Source: DATARH01 sp963705325
GTDB taxonomy: Bacteria > Pseudomonadota > Alphaproteobacteria > ATCC43930 > CGMCC-115725
Length of the DNA: 64,000 bases
Assembly (NCBI GenBank): GCA_963705325.1
Contig: OY970069.1
Location: 806,001-870,000 of the forward strand
Reading direction: 5' to 3'
The notes below the pieces were generated by a model. The model saw nothing but the letters and a program-made list of their open reading frames with translations, ran no database searches and was not told where the DNA came from. Position numbers and translations under genes: made by a program. This document shows positions 53,673 to 62,037 of the stretch, one piece after another; position 1 is the stretch's first letter; the number at the start of each line of letters is the position of its first letter.

Positions 53673-54489
53673 ATGCGGTTTCACCTGCATCTGGTTTCGG
53701 ATTTCGACCGGAGACACGGTTCACTCGGTTGCGCGCGCCTGCCTTGTTCAGTTCGACGAGGCCGAGGCGATAGAGCATGTCTGGAGCATGGTGCGGACGC
53801 AAAGTCAGCTTGACCGGGTGATTGCCGGGGTCGAAGCCAATCCCGGAATCGTTCTCTATACGCTAGTAAATGATGCGCTGCGTCAGACGCTTCAGGAGAG
53901 CTGCCGCCGGCTCGGGGTCACGACGATCCCGATCCTCGATCCCGTTTTGGCGTCGATGGCGTCTTATCTTGGGCGTGAGAGCCGCGGCCTGCCGGGAAAA
54001 CAGCATCTGCTCGATAACGAATATTTCGCACGTATCGACGCGATGACCTTCGCGATTAATCACGATGACGGCCAGTCGAGCTGGGGCATTGACGATTCGG
54101 ATGTGTGCCTTGTTGGAGTGTCGCGTACGTCCAAGACGCCAACCAGCCTCTATCTCGCCAATCGTGGAATCAAGACGGCAAATGTGCCGTTCGTACCGGG
54201 CGTAGCGCTGCCTCCTGAGCTCCTCGCGGCGAAGAAGCCGTTGATCGTTGGGCTGACCAACGATCCCGAGCGTCTCATTCAGCTGCGCCGTAACCGGTTG
54301 TCGATGCTCGATCACAATGGTGAGACCGACTACACCGACCTCGAGGCGGTCAAAAGCGAGGTGCGCGAGGCACGCCGGGTTTTTACCGAGCAGCACTGGC
54401 CGGTCATCGACGTCACCCGGCGCTCGATCGAGGAAACCGCAGCGGCGATTTACAAACTGCTCGCGCGGCGGCATGGCCTCGACGCCTAG
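53673..54489 (+). CDS. PPDK/PEP-synthetase regulatory protein (DUF299), frameshifted near its start
   Basis: This family is a bifunctional kinase/phosphorylase controlling pyruvate phosphate dikinase or PEP synthetase. The main frame gives the known body: QLDRVIAGVEANPGIVLYTL, the P-loop GVSRTSKTPTS, and the C-terminal IDVTRRSIEETAAAIYKLL. The usual N-terminus is split between two frames. ATG 53673 encodes MRFHLHLVSD, then after the TTT at 53702-53704 the +1 frame continues STGDTVHSVARACLVQFDEA and joins the main body. Removing one T restores the family motif LVSDSTG. Without that, the first start is ATG 53788, about 40 residues too late. It may be a real mutation or an assembly error. Confidence 0.85.
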
Positions 54490-55090
54490 CGGAACTGACC
54501 CGCTGATTCTGGCCTCAGCGAGCCCTGCGCGAGCAGCGATGTTGCGCGCGGCAGGCGTGAAATTCATCGCGATACCCGCGTCGATCGACGAAGCCGTCGT
54601 TAAACGGCGGTTTCGTGACAGGGGCGAGGAAGCGCTGTCCTGTGCCATGGCGCTGGCGCAGGCAAAAGCGCGCGCGGTCGCAGCATTACATCCCGAAGCC
54701 ACCGTTATCGGCGCTGACCAAATCCTGGTCGTCGGCGACCAGTGGTTCGACAAGCCGGCCAGTTTCGCCGAAGCGGCGGCTCAGCTTCGCCGGCTCTCCG
54801 GCCGGAGCCACATCCTGGCAACCGCCGCATGCGCGATGCGCGGCGATTCTTGCTTATGGACAGCGGCGGCAGCGCCGAACCTGACGATGCGGCGCATTGG
54901 GGAAAGCTTCCTCGCTAAGTATATTGAAGCCGAGGGGGAAGCTGTGCTCGGCTCGGTCGGTGGGTATCGAATCGAGGGACGAGGGGCACAGCTCTTTGTA
55001 GGGATAGAGGGCGACCACTTCGCGGTCCTTGGACTGCCGCTGCTGGAATTGCTCGCCTTTCTGCGGGACCGCGGATTGCTGGGGGAGTGA
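54473..55090 (+). CDS. maf: Maf family nucleotide pyrophosphatase
   Basis: This 205-residue Maf-type enzyme hydrolyses non-canonical or excess nucleoside triphosphates. The signature LILASASPARAAML comes first, then VIGADQILVV with the catalytic aspartate, and FLAKYIEAEGEAVLGSVGGY. The ATG lies 17 bases inside the preceding gene. The family is a standard neighbour of aroE and coaE near alphaproteobacterial origins. Substrate (dTTP/UTP or other) is not clear from sequence. Confidence 0.92.
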   Translation: MASTPSGTDPLILASASPARAAMLRAAGVKFIAIPASIDEAVVKRRFRDRGEEALSCAMALAQAKARAVAALHPEATVIGADQILVVGDQWFDKPASFAEAAAQLRRLSGRSHILATAACAMRGDSCLWTAAAAPNLTMRRIGESFLAKYIEAEGEAVLGSVGGYRIEGRGAQLFVGIEGDHFAVLGLPLLELLAFLRDRGLLGE

Positions 55091-55098
55091 GGCAAGTC

Positions 55099-55959
55099 AT
55101 GCCGATCACGGGAGCGGCGCGCTTGGCCGGCATCATGGGATGGCCGGTCGCTCATTCGCGCTCGCCCGCGCTGCATGGATTCTGGCTCGCCGAGCACGGT
55201 ATCGACGGCGTCTATGTACCGCTGGCGGTTGAGCCGAGCCGGATTGAGCAGGCGCTACGCGCATTGCCCGCTCTCGGCTTCCGGGGCTGTAATCTGACGA
55301 TCCCGCATAAGCAGGCGGCGCTGGCGGTAATGGACCGCGTCGATCCTTTCGCCCGCCGCATCGGCGCGATGAACACGGTGATCGTGGCCGCCGATGGCAG
55401 CCTCGAAGGCAGCAACACCGACGTTTTCGGCTTTCGCGAGAACCTCCGCGAGCAGGCGCCGAATTGGGATGCTAAGGCCGGGCCCGCGGTAGTGCTCGGC
55501 GGGGGCGGCAGCGCCCGGTCGGTGGTCGCGGCGCTGATCGCCGCCGGAGCACCCGAGATTCGTCTCGTCAACCGCACCGCCGCCCATGCCGAAGCATTAG
55601 CGCGGGACTTGGCGCAGGCGGAAGCCCGCATCACCATCCATGCGTGGGAAACGCGGAATGCAGTGCTCCGCGACGCCGGCATTCTCGTCAACACCACCAG
55701 CCTGGGGATGGATAAAGAGCCACCCCTGGATATCGATATTAATGGTTTGCCGTTATCGGCGGTGGTCGTCGATATCGTCTATGTGCCGCTCGAGACCGGA
55801 CTGCTCGCGGCGGCGCGACAGCGCGGCCATCCAGTGGTCGATGGGCTGGGTATGTTGTTGCATCAAGGCCGCCCGGGATTTGAGGCATGGTTCGGCGTCG
55901 CCGTCGGGGTCACCCCGGCGCTACGCGCGGCTATTCTGCGGACTTTTGCGTCGCGATGA
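55099..55959 (+). CDS. aroE: Shikimate dehydrogenase
   Basis: A 286-residue NADPH-dependent enzyme of the shikimate pathway, reducing dehydroshikimate. GWPVAHSRSPALHGFWL binds shikimate, the catalytic lysine lies in NLTIPHKQAAL, the paired aspartate in GSNTDVFGF, and the NADP site reads VVLGGGGSARSVVAAL. ATG 55099 is preceded by GAGG at good spacing; an in-frame GTG at 55087 overlapping the maf stop is an alternative. Its TGA overlaps the coaE ATG (ATGA). Confidence 0.95.
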   Translation: MPITGAARLAGIMGWPVAHSRSPALHGFWLAEHGIDGVYVPLAVEPSRIEQALRALPALGFRGCNLTIPHKQAALAVMDRVDPFARRIGAMNTVIVAADGSLEGSNTDVFGFRENLREQAPNWDAKAGPAVVLGGGGSARSVVAALIAAGAPEIRLVNRTAAHAEALARDLAQAEARITIHAWETRNAVLRDAGILVNTTSLGMDKEPPLDIDINGLPLSAVVVDIVYVPLETGLLAAARQRGHPVVDGLGMLLHQGRPGFEAWFGVAVGVTPALRAAILRTFASR

Positions 55960-56609
55960 TCGTACTTGGCCTCACCGGATCGATCGGCATGGGCAAGAGT
56001 ACCGCCGCCGCGGTGTTGCGCCGGCTCGGGGTACCGCTTTATGACGCCGATGCCGAGATTCACAAGATGCTGGGACGGGGCGGCTCGGCGGTGGCGGAAG
56101 TCGAAGCGGCTTTTCCGGGCGTTCGCGGCGAGAATGGCGCGATCGACCGAGCGCGGCTCGGGCAGCGTGTCTTCGGTAGGCCGCTCGAATTGCGCCGACT
56201 CGAAAAAATCCTGCATCCAATGGTGCGCGCGGTTGAACGCCACTGGCTAGCGCGGCGGCGTGGCCAACGAGCCAAATTGGTTGTGCTGGATATCCCGCTG
56301 CTGTTCGAGACCGACCGCATTGACAGGGTTGATGGCGTCATCGTGGTCTCGGCCCCGGCCCGCCTGCAGCGGGAGCGGGTAATGCGCCGCAAGGGAATGA
56401 GCGCGGAGCGTCTGGCGGCGATCCTCAATTCACAGTTGGCAGATCGCGAGAAGCGGCGCCGCGCCGATTTTGTCGTCAGCACGGCGTTGAGCCGGAGCGC
56501 GGCGGCGCGCCAGCTCGCGGCGATCGTCAGGCGGGTTCGTAAGGGGGAATGGCGGCGCAGCGCTCGGCTGCGGCGGCTGAGGGGGAGGGCGGCGTGCGTG
56601 AAATCGTGA
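55956..56609 (+). CDS. coaE: Dephospho-CoA kinase
   Basis: This 217-residue kinase performs the last step of coenzyme A synthesis. The P-loop is GLTGSIGMGKST near residue 5, followed by VPLYDADAEIHKML, then LVVLDIPLLFETDRIDRVDG, each typical. A very basic C-terminal tail (KGEWRRSARLRRLRGRA) is longer than usual. The ATG is in an ATGA overlap with aroE, and its last 16 bases overlap the dnaQ gene. Confidence 0.95.
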   Translation: MIVLGLTGSIGMGKSTAAAVLRRLGVPLYDADAEIHKMLGRGGSAVAEVEAAFPGVRGENGAIDRARLGQRVFGRPLELRRLEKILHPMVRAVERHWLARRRGQRAKLVVLDIPLLFETDRIDRVDGVIVVSAPARLQRERVMRRKGMSAERLAAILNSQLADREKRRRADFVVSTALSRSAAARQLAAIVRRVRKGEWRRSARLRRLRGRAACVKS

Positions 56610-57274
56610 TCGACACCGAGACCACGGGGCTCGACCCGAATTCGGGTCACCGGATCGTGGAAATCGCCGCAATCGAATTGTTCCATCACGTCCCAACCGG
56701 ACAAAAATTTCACTGTTACGTTAATCCCGAACGCGACATGCCGGAGGAGGCCTACGCCGTGCACGGGCTAACCGCTGATTTCCTCGCAGAGCATCCGCCG
56801 TTCGCGGCTGTCGCCGACGAGTTTCTGGCTTTTCTCGCCGGCGACCCGCTGGTCATTCACAATGCCGAATTTGATCTTGCTTTCCTCAACGCAGAGTTAG
56901 TCCGTCTCGGCCGTCCGTCTCTCGCGTCGCCCTCGGTCGATACCTTGTCTTTGGCGCGCCGGCGCTTTCCGGGGGCGCCGGCGAGCCTCGACGCGCTATG
57001 CAAGCGCTTCTCGATCGATCTGTCGGCGCGCGACAAGCATGGCGCCGAGATCGACTGCGGCCTGTTGGCGGCGGTCTATGTCGAATTGCTGGGTGGCCGG
57101 CAGCCGGGACTCGACTTCGCCGCCGGATCGGTTGCTGCTGCGGCGCTCGGCTCGGCCGCGGCGAGTCGCCCGATGCGCGAGCCTCGGCCGCACGTTGCGT
57201 CGACCGAGGAACTGATGGCACATGCGGCCTTGCTACAGACGATCGCCAACCCGCTCTGGGTCAGCGAGGCCTGA
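56594..57274 (+). CDS. dnaQ: DNA polymerase III epsilon subunit (proofreading exonuclease)
   Basis: This 226-residue 3'-5' exonuclease proofreads for the replicase. The DEDDh motifs are present: Exo I in IVIDTETTGLD, Exo II in LVIHNAEFDLAF, Exo III in HGAEIDCGLLAAVY. The C-terminal tail linking to the alpha subunit follows. The GTG at 56594 has GGGGGAGGGCGG directly upstream and gives the family start; the frame runs back to 56549. It converges on secB with only three bases between the stops. Confidence 0.94.
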   Translation: MREIVIDTETTGLDPNSGHRIVEIAAIELFHHVPTGQKFHCYVNPERDMPEEAYAVHGLTADFLAEHPPFAAVADEFLAFLAGDPLVIHNAEFDLAFLNAELVRLGRPSLASPSVDTLSLARRRFPGAPASLDALCKRFSIDLSARDKHGAEIDCGLLAAVYVELLGGRQPGLDFAAGSVAAAALGSAAASRPMREPRPHVASTEELMAHAALLQTIANPLWVSEA

Positions 57275-57277
57275 GAC

Positions 57278-57787
57278 TTAGGCCGATGCGCTAGCCGGCG
57301 GCTCTGGGGGCTGCTGGGTCTGATTGCGGCGCAGCAGTTCGGTAAAATCGATCGGGTTGATCATCAGCGGCGGATAACCGCCGTCGCGCGTTGCGTCCGC
57401 GATAATGTTACGAGCGAACGGGAACATCAGGCGCGGTATTTCGACGAGGAGCGCCGCCGGCAGCATCTCCTGGGGCAAGTTGCGCGCCGTCACCACGGCG
57501 CCGTAGGCGAGCTCGACGATAAACAGCGAGTCGTTGCCGATCTTGGCGTTCGCATTGACGGTCAGTACGATCTCGTAAGTTTCCGGGCTGAGGTTCTGCG
57601 CCTTGACATCGACGTTGATCTCAACCGCCGGTGCCGTCCCTTGCTGCGTTAGGCTGTGCGGCGCGCGCGGGTTCTCGAATGAGAGGTCTTTGATGTATTG
57701 GGCGTTGACGAAAAGCTGCTGCCCGCCCGGTGGCAGGGCTCCGGGCGGCGGGGTCTGCTGGCCGTTACCATTCGTCGTCTGTGCCAT
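57278..57787 (-). CDS. secB: Protein-export chaperone SecB
   Basis: This 169-residue tetrameric chaperone keeps preproteins unfolded for SecA. The core motifs are QYIKDLSFENPRAPHSL, then IVELAYGAVVTARNLP and LVEIPRLMFPFARNIIAD, followed by GGYPPLMINPIDFTELLRR. A Gln/Pro-rich N-terminus and tail are normal for alphaproteobacteria. ATG 57787 has AGGG upstream. It is divergent from the Tim44-like gene, a conserved arrangement. Confidence 0.96.
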   Translation of the reverse strand: MAQTTNGNGQQTPPPGALPPGGQQLFVNAQYIKDLSFENPRAPHSLTQQGTAPAVEINVDVKAQNLSPETYEIVLTVNANAKIGNDSLFIVELAYGAVVTARNLPQEMLPAALLVEIPRLMFPFARNIIADATRDGGYPPLMINPIDFTELLRRNQTQQPPEPPASASA

Positions 57788-57964
57788 GATTTGCCCTGCC
57801 GGTCGCCGTTGCGGCACCCGGCTTACACGGATCGCGGCTCGGCTTCAACGGTAGGTTCGGCTATCGTAGTGGCGGGTAAGCTTGTCCGCGGCCCGCCAAT
57901 CTCCTATCTAGTCTAGGTGGGCGATGCGGCTTGGCGTCGGCGCACGTGCAAGACGGCGGAGACG

Positions 57965-58633
57965 ATGGGCGATTTGCCGCATTATTTCGATATCATCCTG
58001 TTCGCGATGGTCGCGGCATTTCTCGTGCTGCGGCTGCGCAGCGTCCTTGGGCGCCGCACCGGGAACGAGCGGCGGCGCGAAATACTGCCCGGGCCGGCGA
58101 CCACGGGCGACAAGGTGGTGACGCTTGGCCAGCGGTCGAGTTTGGCGGCGGTAGCTCCGGCTGCCGGCACGGCGCCTGCCGGCACCGTCGCCGGCGGTCT
58201 CGCGCAAATCGCCGCCGCCGACCCGGGGTTCGACGCAAAGCAATTCCTCGATGGGGCCCGCGCCGCGTTCGAGTGGATTCTCGGCGCCTTCGCCGCCGGC
58301 GATAAGACGAAGCTTCGCGCGCTGTTGAGCGACGATGTCTACAAACCTTTTGCCGAGGCAATCGATGAGCGGGAGGCGGCCGCCGAGACGCTGGAAACCC
58401 GGATCGACAAGCTGGGCGACATCGATATTGTCGAAGCTGGCGTCGATGGCGGCATCGCGCGGGTCACGGTCAAACTGGTGTCCGAACAGATCCATGTGCT
58501 GCGAGCGCATGACGGCAGTGTGGTCGACGGCGACCCGCAGAAGCCGGTCGAGAAGACCGATTTTTGGACGTTCTCGCGCGATACCAGGTCATCCGATCCA
58601 AATTGGCTGCTGGTCGCGACCGGCAGCGGCTGA
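57965..58633 (+). CDS. Tim44/TimA family membrane-associated protein
   Basis: A 222-residue protein with one N-terminal membrane helix (YFDIILFAMVAAFLVLRL) and a C-terminal Tim44-like domain (FLDGARAAFEWILGAFAAGD, then LLSDDVYKPFAEAIDEREAA and KTDFWTFSRDTRSSDPNWLL). The bacterial family, called TimA in Caulobacter, is related to the mitochondrial import component; its bacterial role is not settled. Divergent from secB, its usual place. The family's other usual neighbour, mltA, is absent here and lutA follows instead. Confidence 0.9.
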   Translation: MGDLPHYFDIILFAMVAAFLVLRLRSVLGRRTGNERRREILPGPATTGDKVVTLGQRSSLAAVAPAAGTAPAGTVAGGLAQIAAADPGFDAKQFLDGARAAFEWILGAFAAGDKTKLRALLSDDVYKPFAEAIDEREAAAETLETRIDKLGDIDIVEAGVDGGIARVTVKLVSEQIHVLRAHDGSVVDGDPQKPVEKTDFWTFSRDTRSSDPNWLLVATGSG

Positions 58634-58648
58634 GCGGTTCCCGCGCCG

Positions 58649-59419
58649 ATGGCTGAACAGGTGTGGGTCGCGCTGTTGGTGACCTGCCTCGTCGATCTAT
58701 TTAGGCCGAGCATTGGCTTAGCCGCCGTGAAGCTGCTGGAAGAAGCCGGTTGCGATGTGGCGGTGCCACGCGCGCAGACCTGCTGCGGCCAGCCGGCCTA
58801 CAATTCCGGCGATAAGGACGATGCCAAGGCGATCGCCCGCCAGGTCATCGAGGCTTTCGCGGGTTATGATTATGTGGTTGCACCGTCGGGCTCCTGCGCC
58901 GGAATGGTCAAGGTGCATTACCCCGAGCTTTTCAGCGATGAACCGGCGATGCTCGCGAGGGCGGAAGAGCTCGCGGCGCGGACATGGGAGCTGATGTCGT
59001 TCCTGGTCGATGTACGCGGTATAAAGAGCGTGCCGGCGGGCTTCGCGAAATCGGTGACCTATCACGATTCTTGCTCCGGATTGCGCGAACTGGGGGTTAA
59101 GGGTCAGCCACGTCAACTGCTTGCTTCCGTCGATGGTCTCGTGCTCAAGGAATTACCCGGCGCCGAAATCTGTTGCGGCTTTGGCGGCACCTTCGCGGTC
59201 AAGTATCCGGAAATCTCGGGCAAGATGGCGAGCGACAAGATCGCCGACATCGCCGCGACCGGCGCGGATTGCGTGCTCGCCGGTGATCTGGGCTGCCTGC
59301 TCCAGATCGCGGGGAAGTTGTCGCGCGCGGGCAGTACAGTCGAAGCCCGTCACGTTGCCGAGGTGCTCGCGGGCATGACCGACAGCGTGCCGCCGATCGG
59401 CATGCCCGCCAAAGACTGA
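58649..59419 (+). CDS. lutA: LutA-type (Fe-S)-binding protein, lactate utilisation
   Basis: This 256-residue protein is a LutA/LldE-type subunit of the iron-sulfur L-lactate oxidation complex. Two cysteine-rich CCG domains are seen: TCCGQPAYNSGD near residue 46 and EICCGFGGTFAVKYPEISG near residue 173, with further cysteines at SGSCAGM and DSCSGL. The TGA shares a base with the lutB ATG. It lies 15 bases downstream of the Tim44-like gene and starts a three-gene lut operon. Confidence 0.92.
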   Translation: MAEQVWVALLVTCLVDLFRPSIGLAAVKLLEEAGCDVAVPRAQTCCGQPAYNSGDKDDAKAIARQVIEAFAGYDYVVAPSGSCAGMVKVHYPELFSDEPAMLARAEELAARTWELMSFLVDVRGIKSVPAGFAKSVTYHDSCSGLRELGVKGQPRQLLASVDGLVLKELPGAEICCGFGGTFAVKYPEISGKMASDKIADIAATGADCVLAGDLGCLLQIAGKLSRAGSTVEARHVAEVLAGMTDSVPPIGMPAKD

Positions 59420-60843
59420 TGGACCCGACCAGCCGCGCCTTTATCGAAAACGCCCATGCCGGTCTCGCCAACCCGGTGCTGCGGCGGGCGCTCGGCATCG
59501 CCGGCACCGGCTTTCCCGCGCGGCGCGCCGAGGCGATCCAGCGCCTGCCCGAGTTCGAGGCGCTGCGCGACGAGGGCAAGGCGATCAAGGACCACACCAT
59601 CGCCCACCTCGATTACTACCTGGAGCTCTACGAGAAAAACGTCACCACGTCGGGCGGGGTTGTGCATTGGGCGCGCGATGCCGCGGAGGCGCGCGCGGCG
59701 GTGCTCGAAATCTGTCGCTCGGTCGATGCGAAGATCGTCACCAAGGGCAAGTCGATGGTCGCCGAGGAGATCGCGCTGAACGATCACCTGGAGAAAAACG
59801 GCATCACCCCGGTCGAGACCGATCTGGGCGAGTACATCATACAGCTCCGCCACGAGCCGCCGAGCCACATCATCGCGCCGGCCATCCACTTGATGAAAGA
59901 ACAGGTCGAGGAAGCCTTCCGCGCCGCGCACACCGACCTCAATCCCGGGCGGATTATCGCCGAGGCGCCGCAGCTTTGCGCTGAAGCGCGCGCAATCCTG
60001 CGGCCCCAATTCCTCGCGGCCGATGTCGGTATTACCGGCGCGAACTTTCTCATCGCTGAGACTGGCTCCAGCATCATCGTTACCAATGAGGGGAATGGCG
60101 ATCTCACTCAGACCTTGCCCAAGGTCCATATCGTCGTCGCCAGCCTCGAAAAAATCGTGCCGACGCTTGAAGATGCGGCGACCCTGCTGCGACTGCTGGC
60201 GCGCTCGGCGACGGGGCAGGAATTTTCCTCGTATACGACAATGTCGACCGGCCCGCGTCGGGCGGGCGATCTCGACGGACCAGAGCAATACCACGTCGTA
60301 CTCGTGGATAACGGCCGCAGTGCGATGATCGGAGGCGAGTTTCAGGAGATGCTACGCTGCCTGCGCTGTGCTGCCTGTCTGAACCACTGTCCGGTCTATA
60401 CCGCGATCGGCGGCCACGCCTACGGATGGGTCTATCCGGGCCCGATGGGCGCCGTGCTTACCCCGGCGCTGATCGGTGTCGCCGAGGCGGGCCACCTGCC
60501 GAACGCGTCGACCTTCTGCGGGCGCTGCGAGAGCGTCTGTCCCGTCAAGATTCCGTTGCCGAAAATGATGCGACATTGGCGCGAGCGGCAATTCGCTCAG
60601 CGCCAGGTCGCGCCGGCGTATCGCAGCGGCCTTAAACTGTGGGCGTGGGTCGCGCGGCGGCCGGAGCTTTATCACACGCTTGTCGAGATTAAGGCGCGGG
60701 TGCTCGGCTGGCTTGGGAAGAGCCGGGGCCGGTTTCGCGCGCTGCCGCTGGCCGGTGGCTGGACGGTTGCCCGCGACATGCCGGCGCCCGAAGGCCGCAG
60801 TTTTCACGCGCTCTGGGCCGAGCGGCAGCGGGCGAACCGATGA
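59419..60843 (+). CDS. lutB: LutB-type iron-sulfur protein, lactate utilisation
   Basis: This 474-residue LutB-type subunit combines an N-terminal LUD domain (VTKGKSMVAEEIALNDHLEK, then GANFLIAETGSSIIVTNEGN) with two 4Fe-4S clusters: CLRCAACLNHCPVY and FCGRCESVCPVKIPLPKMMR. The C-terminal segment is normal. Its start overlaps the lutA stop by one base and its end overlaps lutC by four, so the three subunits are made together. Confidence 0.94.
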   Translation: MDPTSRAFIENAHAGLANPVLRRALGIAGTGFPARRAEAIQRLPEFEALRDEGKAIKDHTIAHLDYYLELYEKNVTTSGGVVHWARDAAEARAAVLEICRSVDAKIVTKGKSMVAEEIALNDHLEKNGITPVETDLGEYIIQLRHEPPSHIIAPAIHLMKEQVEEAFRAAHTDLNPGRIIAEAPQLCAEARAILRPQFLAADVGITGANFLIAETGSSIIVTNEGNGDLTQTLPKVHIVVASLEKIVPTLEDAATLLRLLARSATGQEFSSYTTMSTGPRRAGDLDGPEQYHVVLVDNGRSAMIGGEFQEMLRCLRCAACLNHCPVYTAIGGHAYGWVYPGPMGAVLTPALIGVAEAGHLPNASTFCGRCESVCPVKIPLPKMMRHWRERQFAQRQVAPAYRSGLKLWAWVARRPELYHTLVEIKARVLGWLGKSRGRFRALPLAGGWTVARDMPAPEGRSFHALWAERQRANR

Positions 60844-61544
60844 GCGCCCGTGACGATATCCTCGGCCGCATCCGGAGCGGGCTGGGGCGGGGCGAGTTGG
60901 CGGGCGGTGCGCTCGCCGAAGTCGCCGCCCGCGTTGCTGAACATCGCCGCAATTTGATCCCCGACCGGGCCGCTTCGCAGGACGTGGCCGGTCGGATCAA
61001 TCTGTTTATCGCGATGGCTGAGGCCGTGCAGACGACGGTCACGTGGGTGGAAAAAGATATCGATATTCCTGCTGAAATAGCGCGCTACCTCGCCGCCGAG
61101 AATCTTCCAGCTGAATTGAGGGTGGCCCCTGACCCCAGCCTTGCCGCGATCCCTTGGGTCGAGCGTCCCTTGCTGAATATTCGGCACGGCAAGGCTGAGC
61201 CAAGTGACGCGGTATCGCTTACCCCGTGCCTCGCGGCGATCGCCGAGACCGGAACCCTGATGCTGGTTTCAGGCGAGGCGACGCCGACAACGCTCAATTT
61301 TCTCCCCGACACGCATATTGTGCTGCTGCGCGCGGATCAGGTGGTCGCCGGCTATGAGGATGGCTGGGATTTGTTGCGGCAGCGCCAAGGCGATGGGCCT
61401 CAAGCGCTGCCGCGCGTAGTCAATTTCATCACCGGGCCGTCGCGCACTGGGGATATCGAGCAGAAAATCGAATTGGGCGCGCATGGACCGCGCCGACTTC
61501 ACGTAATCCTGGTCGACGATGGCAAAGTTCGCTCGCGCAAATAG
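60840..61544 (+). CDS. lutC: LutC-type LUD-domain protein, lactate utilisation
   Basis: This 234-residue LUD-domain subunit completes the LutABC complex. It has the LUD end motif FITGPSRTGDIEQKIELGAHGP, given here in part as FITGPSRTGDIEQK, followed by RRLHVILVDDG. No cluster cysteines are present, as expected. The ATG lies in an ATGA overlap with lutB. The 3' end overlaps the Smr gene by 26 bases. No LutR-type regulator is adjacent. Confidence 0.92.
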   Translation: MSARDDILGRIRSGLGRGELAGGALAEVAARVAEHRRNLIPDRAASQDVAGRINLFIAMAEAVQTTVTWVEKDIDIPAEIARYLAAENLPAELRVAPDPSLAAIPWVERPLLNIRHGKAEPSDAVSLTPCLAAIAETGTLMLVSGEATPTTLNFLPDTHIVLLRADQVVAGYEDGWDLLRQRQGDGPQALPRVVNFITGPSRTGDIEQKIELGAHGPRRLHVILVDDGKVRSRK

Positions 61545-62037
61545 CGACGCGACGCTATGGCAGCAAGCGACGCAGGACGTCAAGCCGCTTGCGCCCCACA
61601 AGCAACCGGCGGCGAAGCCGCTCGCGGAGTTGCCGCCGCCCATGCCACGGACGCCGTCGCCGGGAGGGGCGCCATCTCAGGCGCCGACGCTCAACCGCTT
61701 TGCGGGCATCGACCGCGCCAACGCCGAACGGCTGAAGCGCGGCCAGCACAAGATCGAGGCGCGGCTCGATCTGCATGGCATGACCCAGGACGAGGCGCAT
61801 CGCGTGCTGCTCGGTTTTATTCGCGCGGCGCGCGCTGCCGGCAAACGCTGCGTGCTCGTGATCACCGGTCGCGGCCGCCTCGGCGGCGGCGTGCTCAAAG
61901 CAGCGGTCCCGCGCTGGTTCGACGAAGCCGATTTCCGCCCTCATCTGCTGGCGGTAGCGTCGGCCCAGCCGCGGGATGGCGGCGCCGGAGCGCTTTACGT
62001 TATGCTGCGGCGCAACGCGACAAATCCGGACCGGTAA
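61519..62037 (+). CDS. Smr domain protein
   Basis: A 172-residue protein ending in one Smr domain: RLDLHGMTQDEAHRVLLGFI, then VLVITGRGRLGGGVLKAAVP. Smr domains nick or bind DNA or RNA; stand-alone alphaproteobacterial ones are uncharacterised. The N-terminal 60 residues are proline-rich and unstructured-looking. It overlaps lutC by 26 bases and abuts the heptose kinase gene (adjacent bases). In related genomes this gene usually follows mltA near the Tim44-like gene. Confidence 0.9.
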   Translation: MAKFARANSDATLWQQATQDVKPLAPHKQPAAKPLAELPPPMPRTPSPGGAPSQAPTLNRFAGIDRANAERLKRGQHKIEARLDLHGMTQDEAHRVLLGFIRAARAAGKRCVLVITGRGRLGGGVLKAAVPRWFDEADFRPHLLAVASAQPRDGGAGALYVMLRRNATNPDR

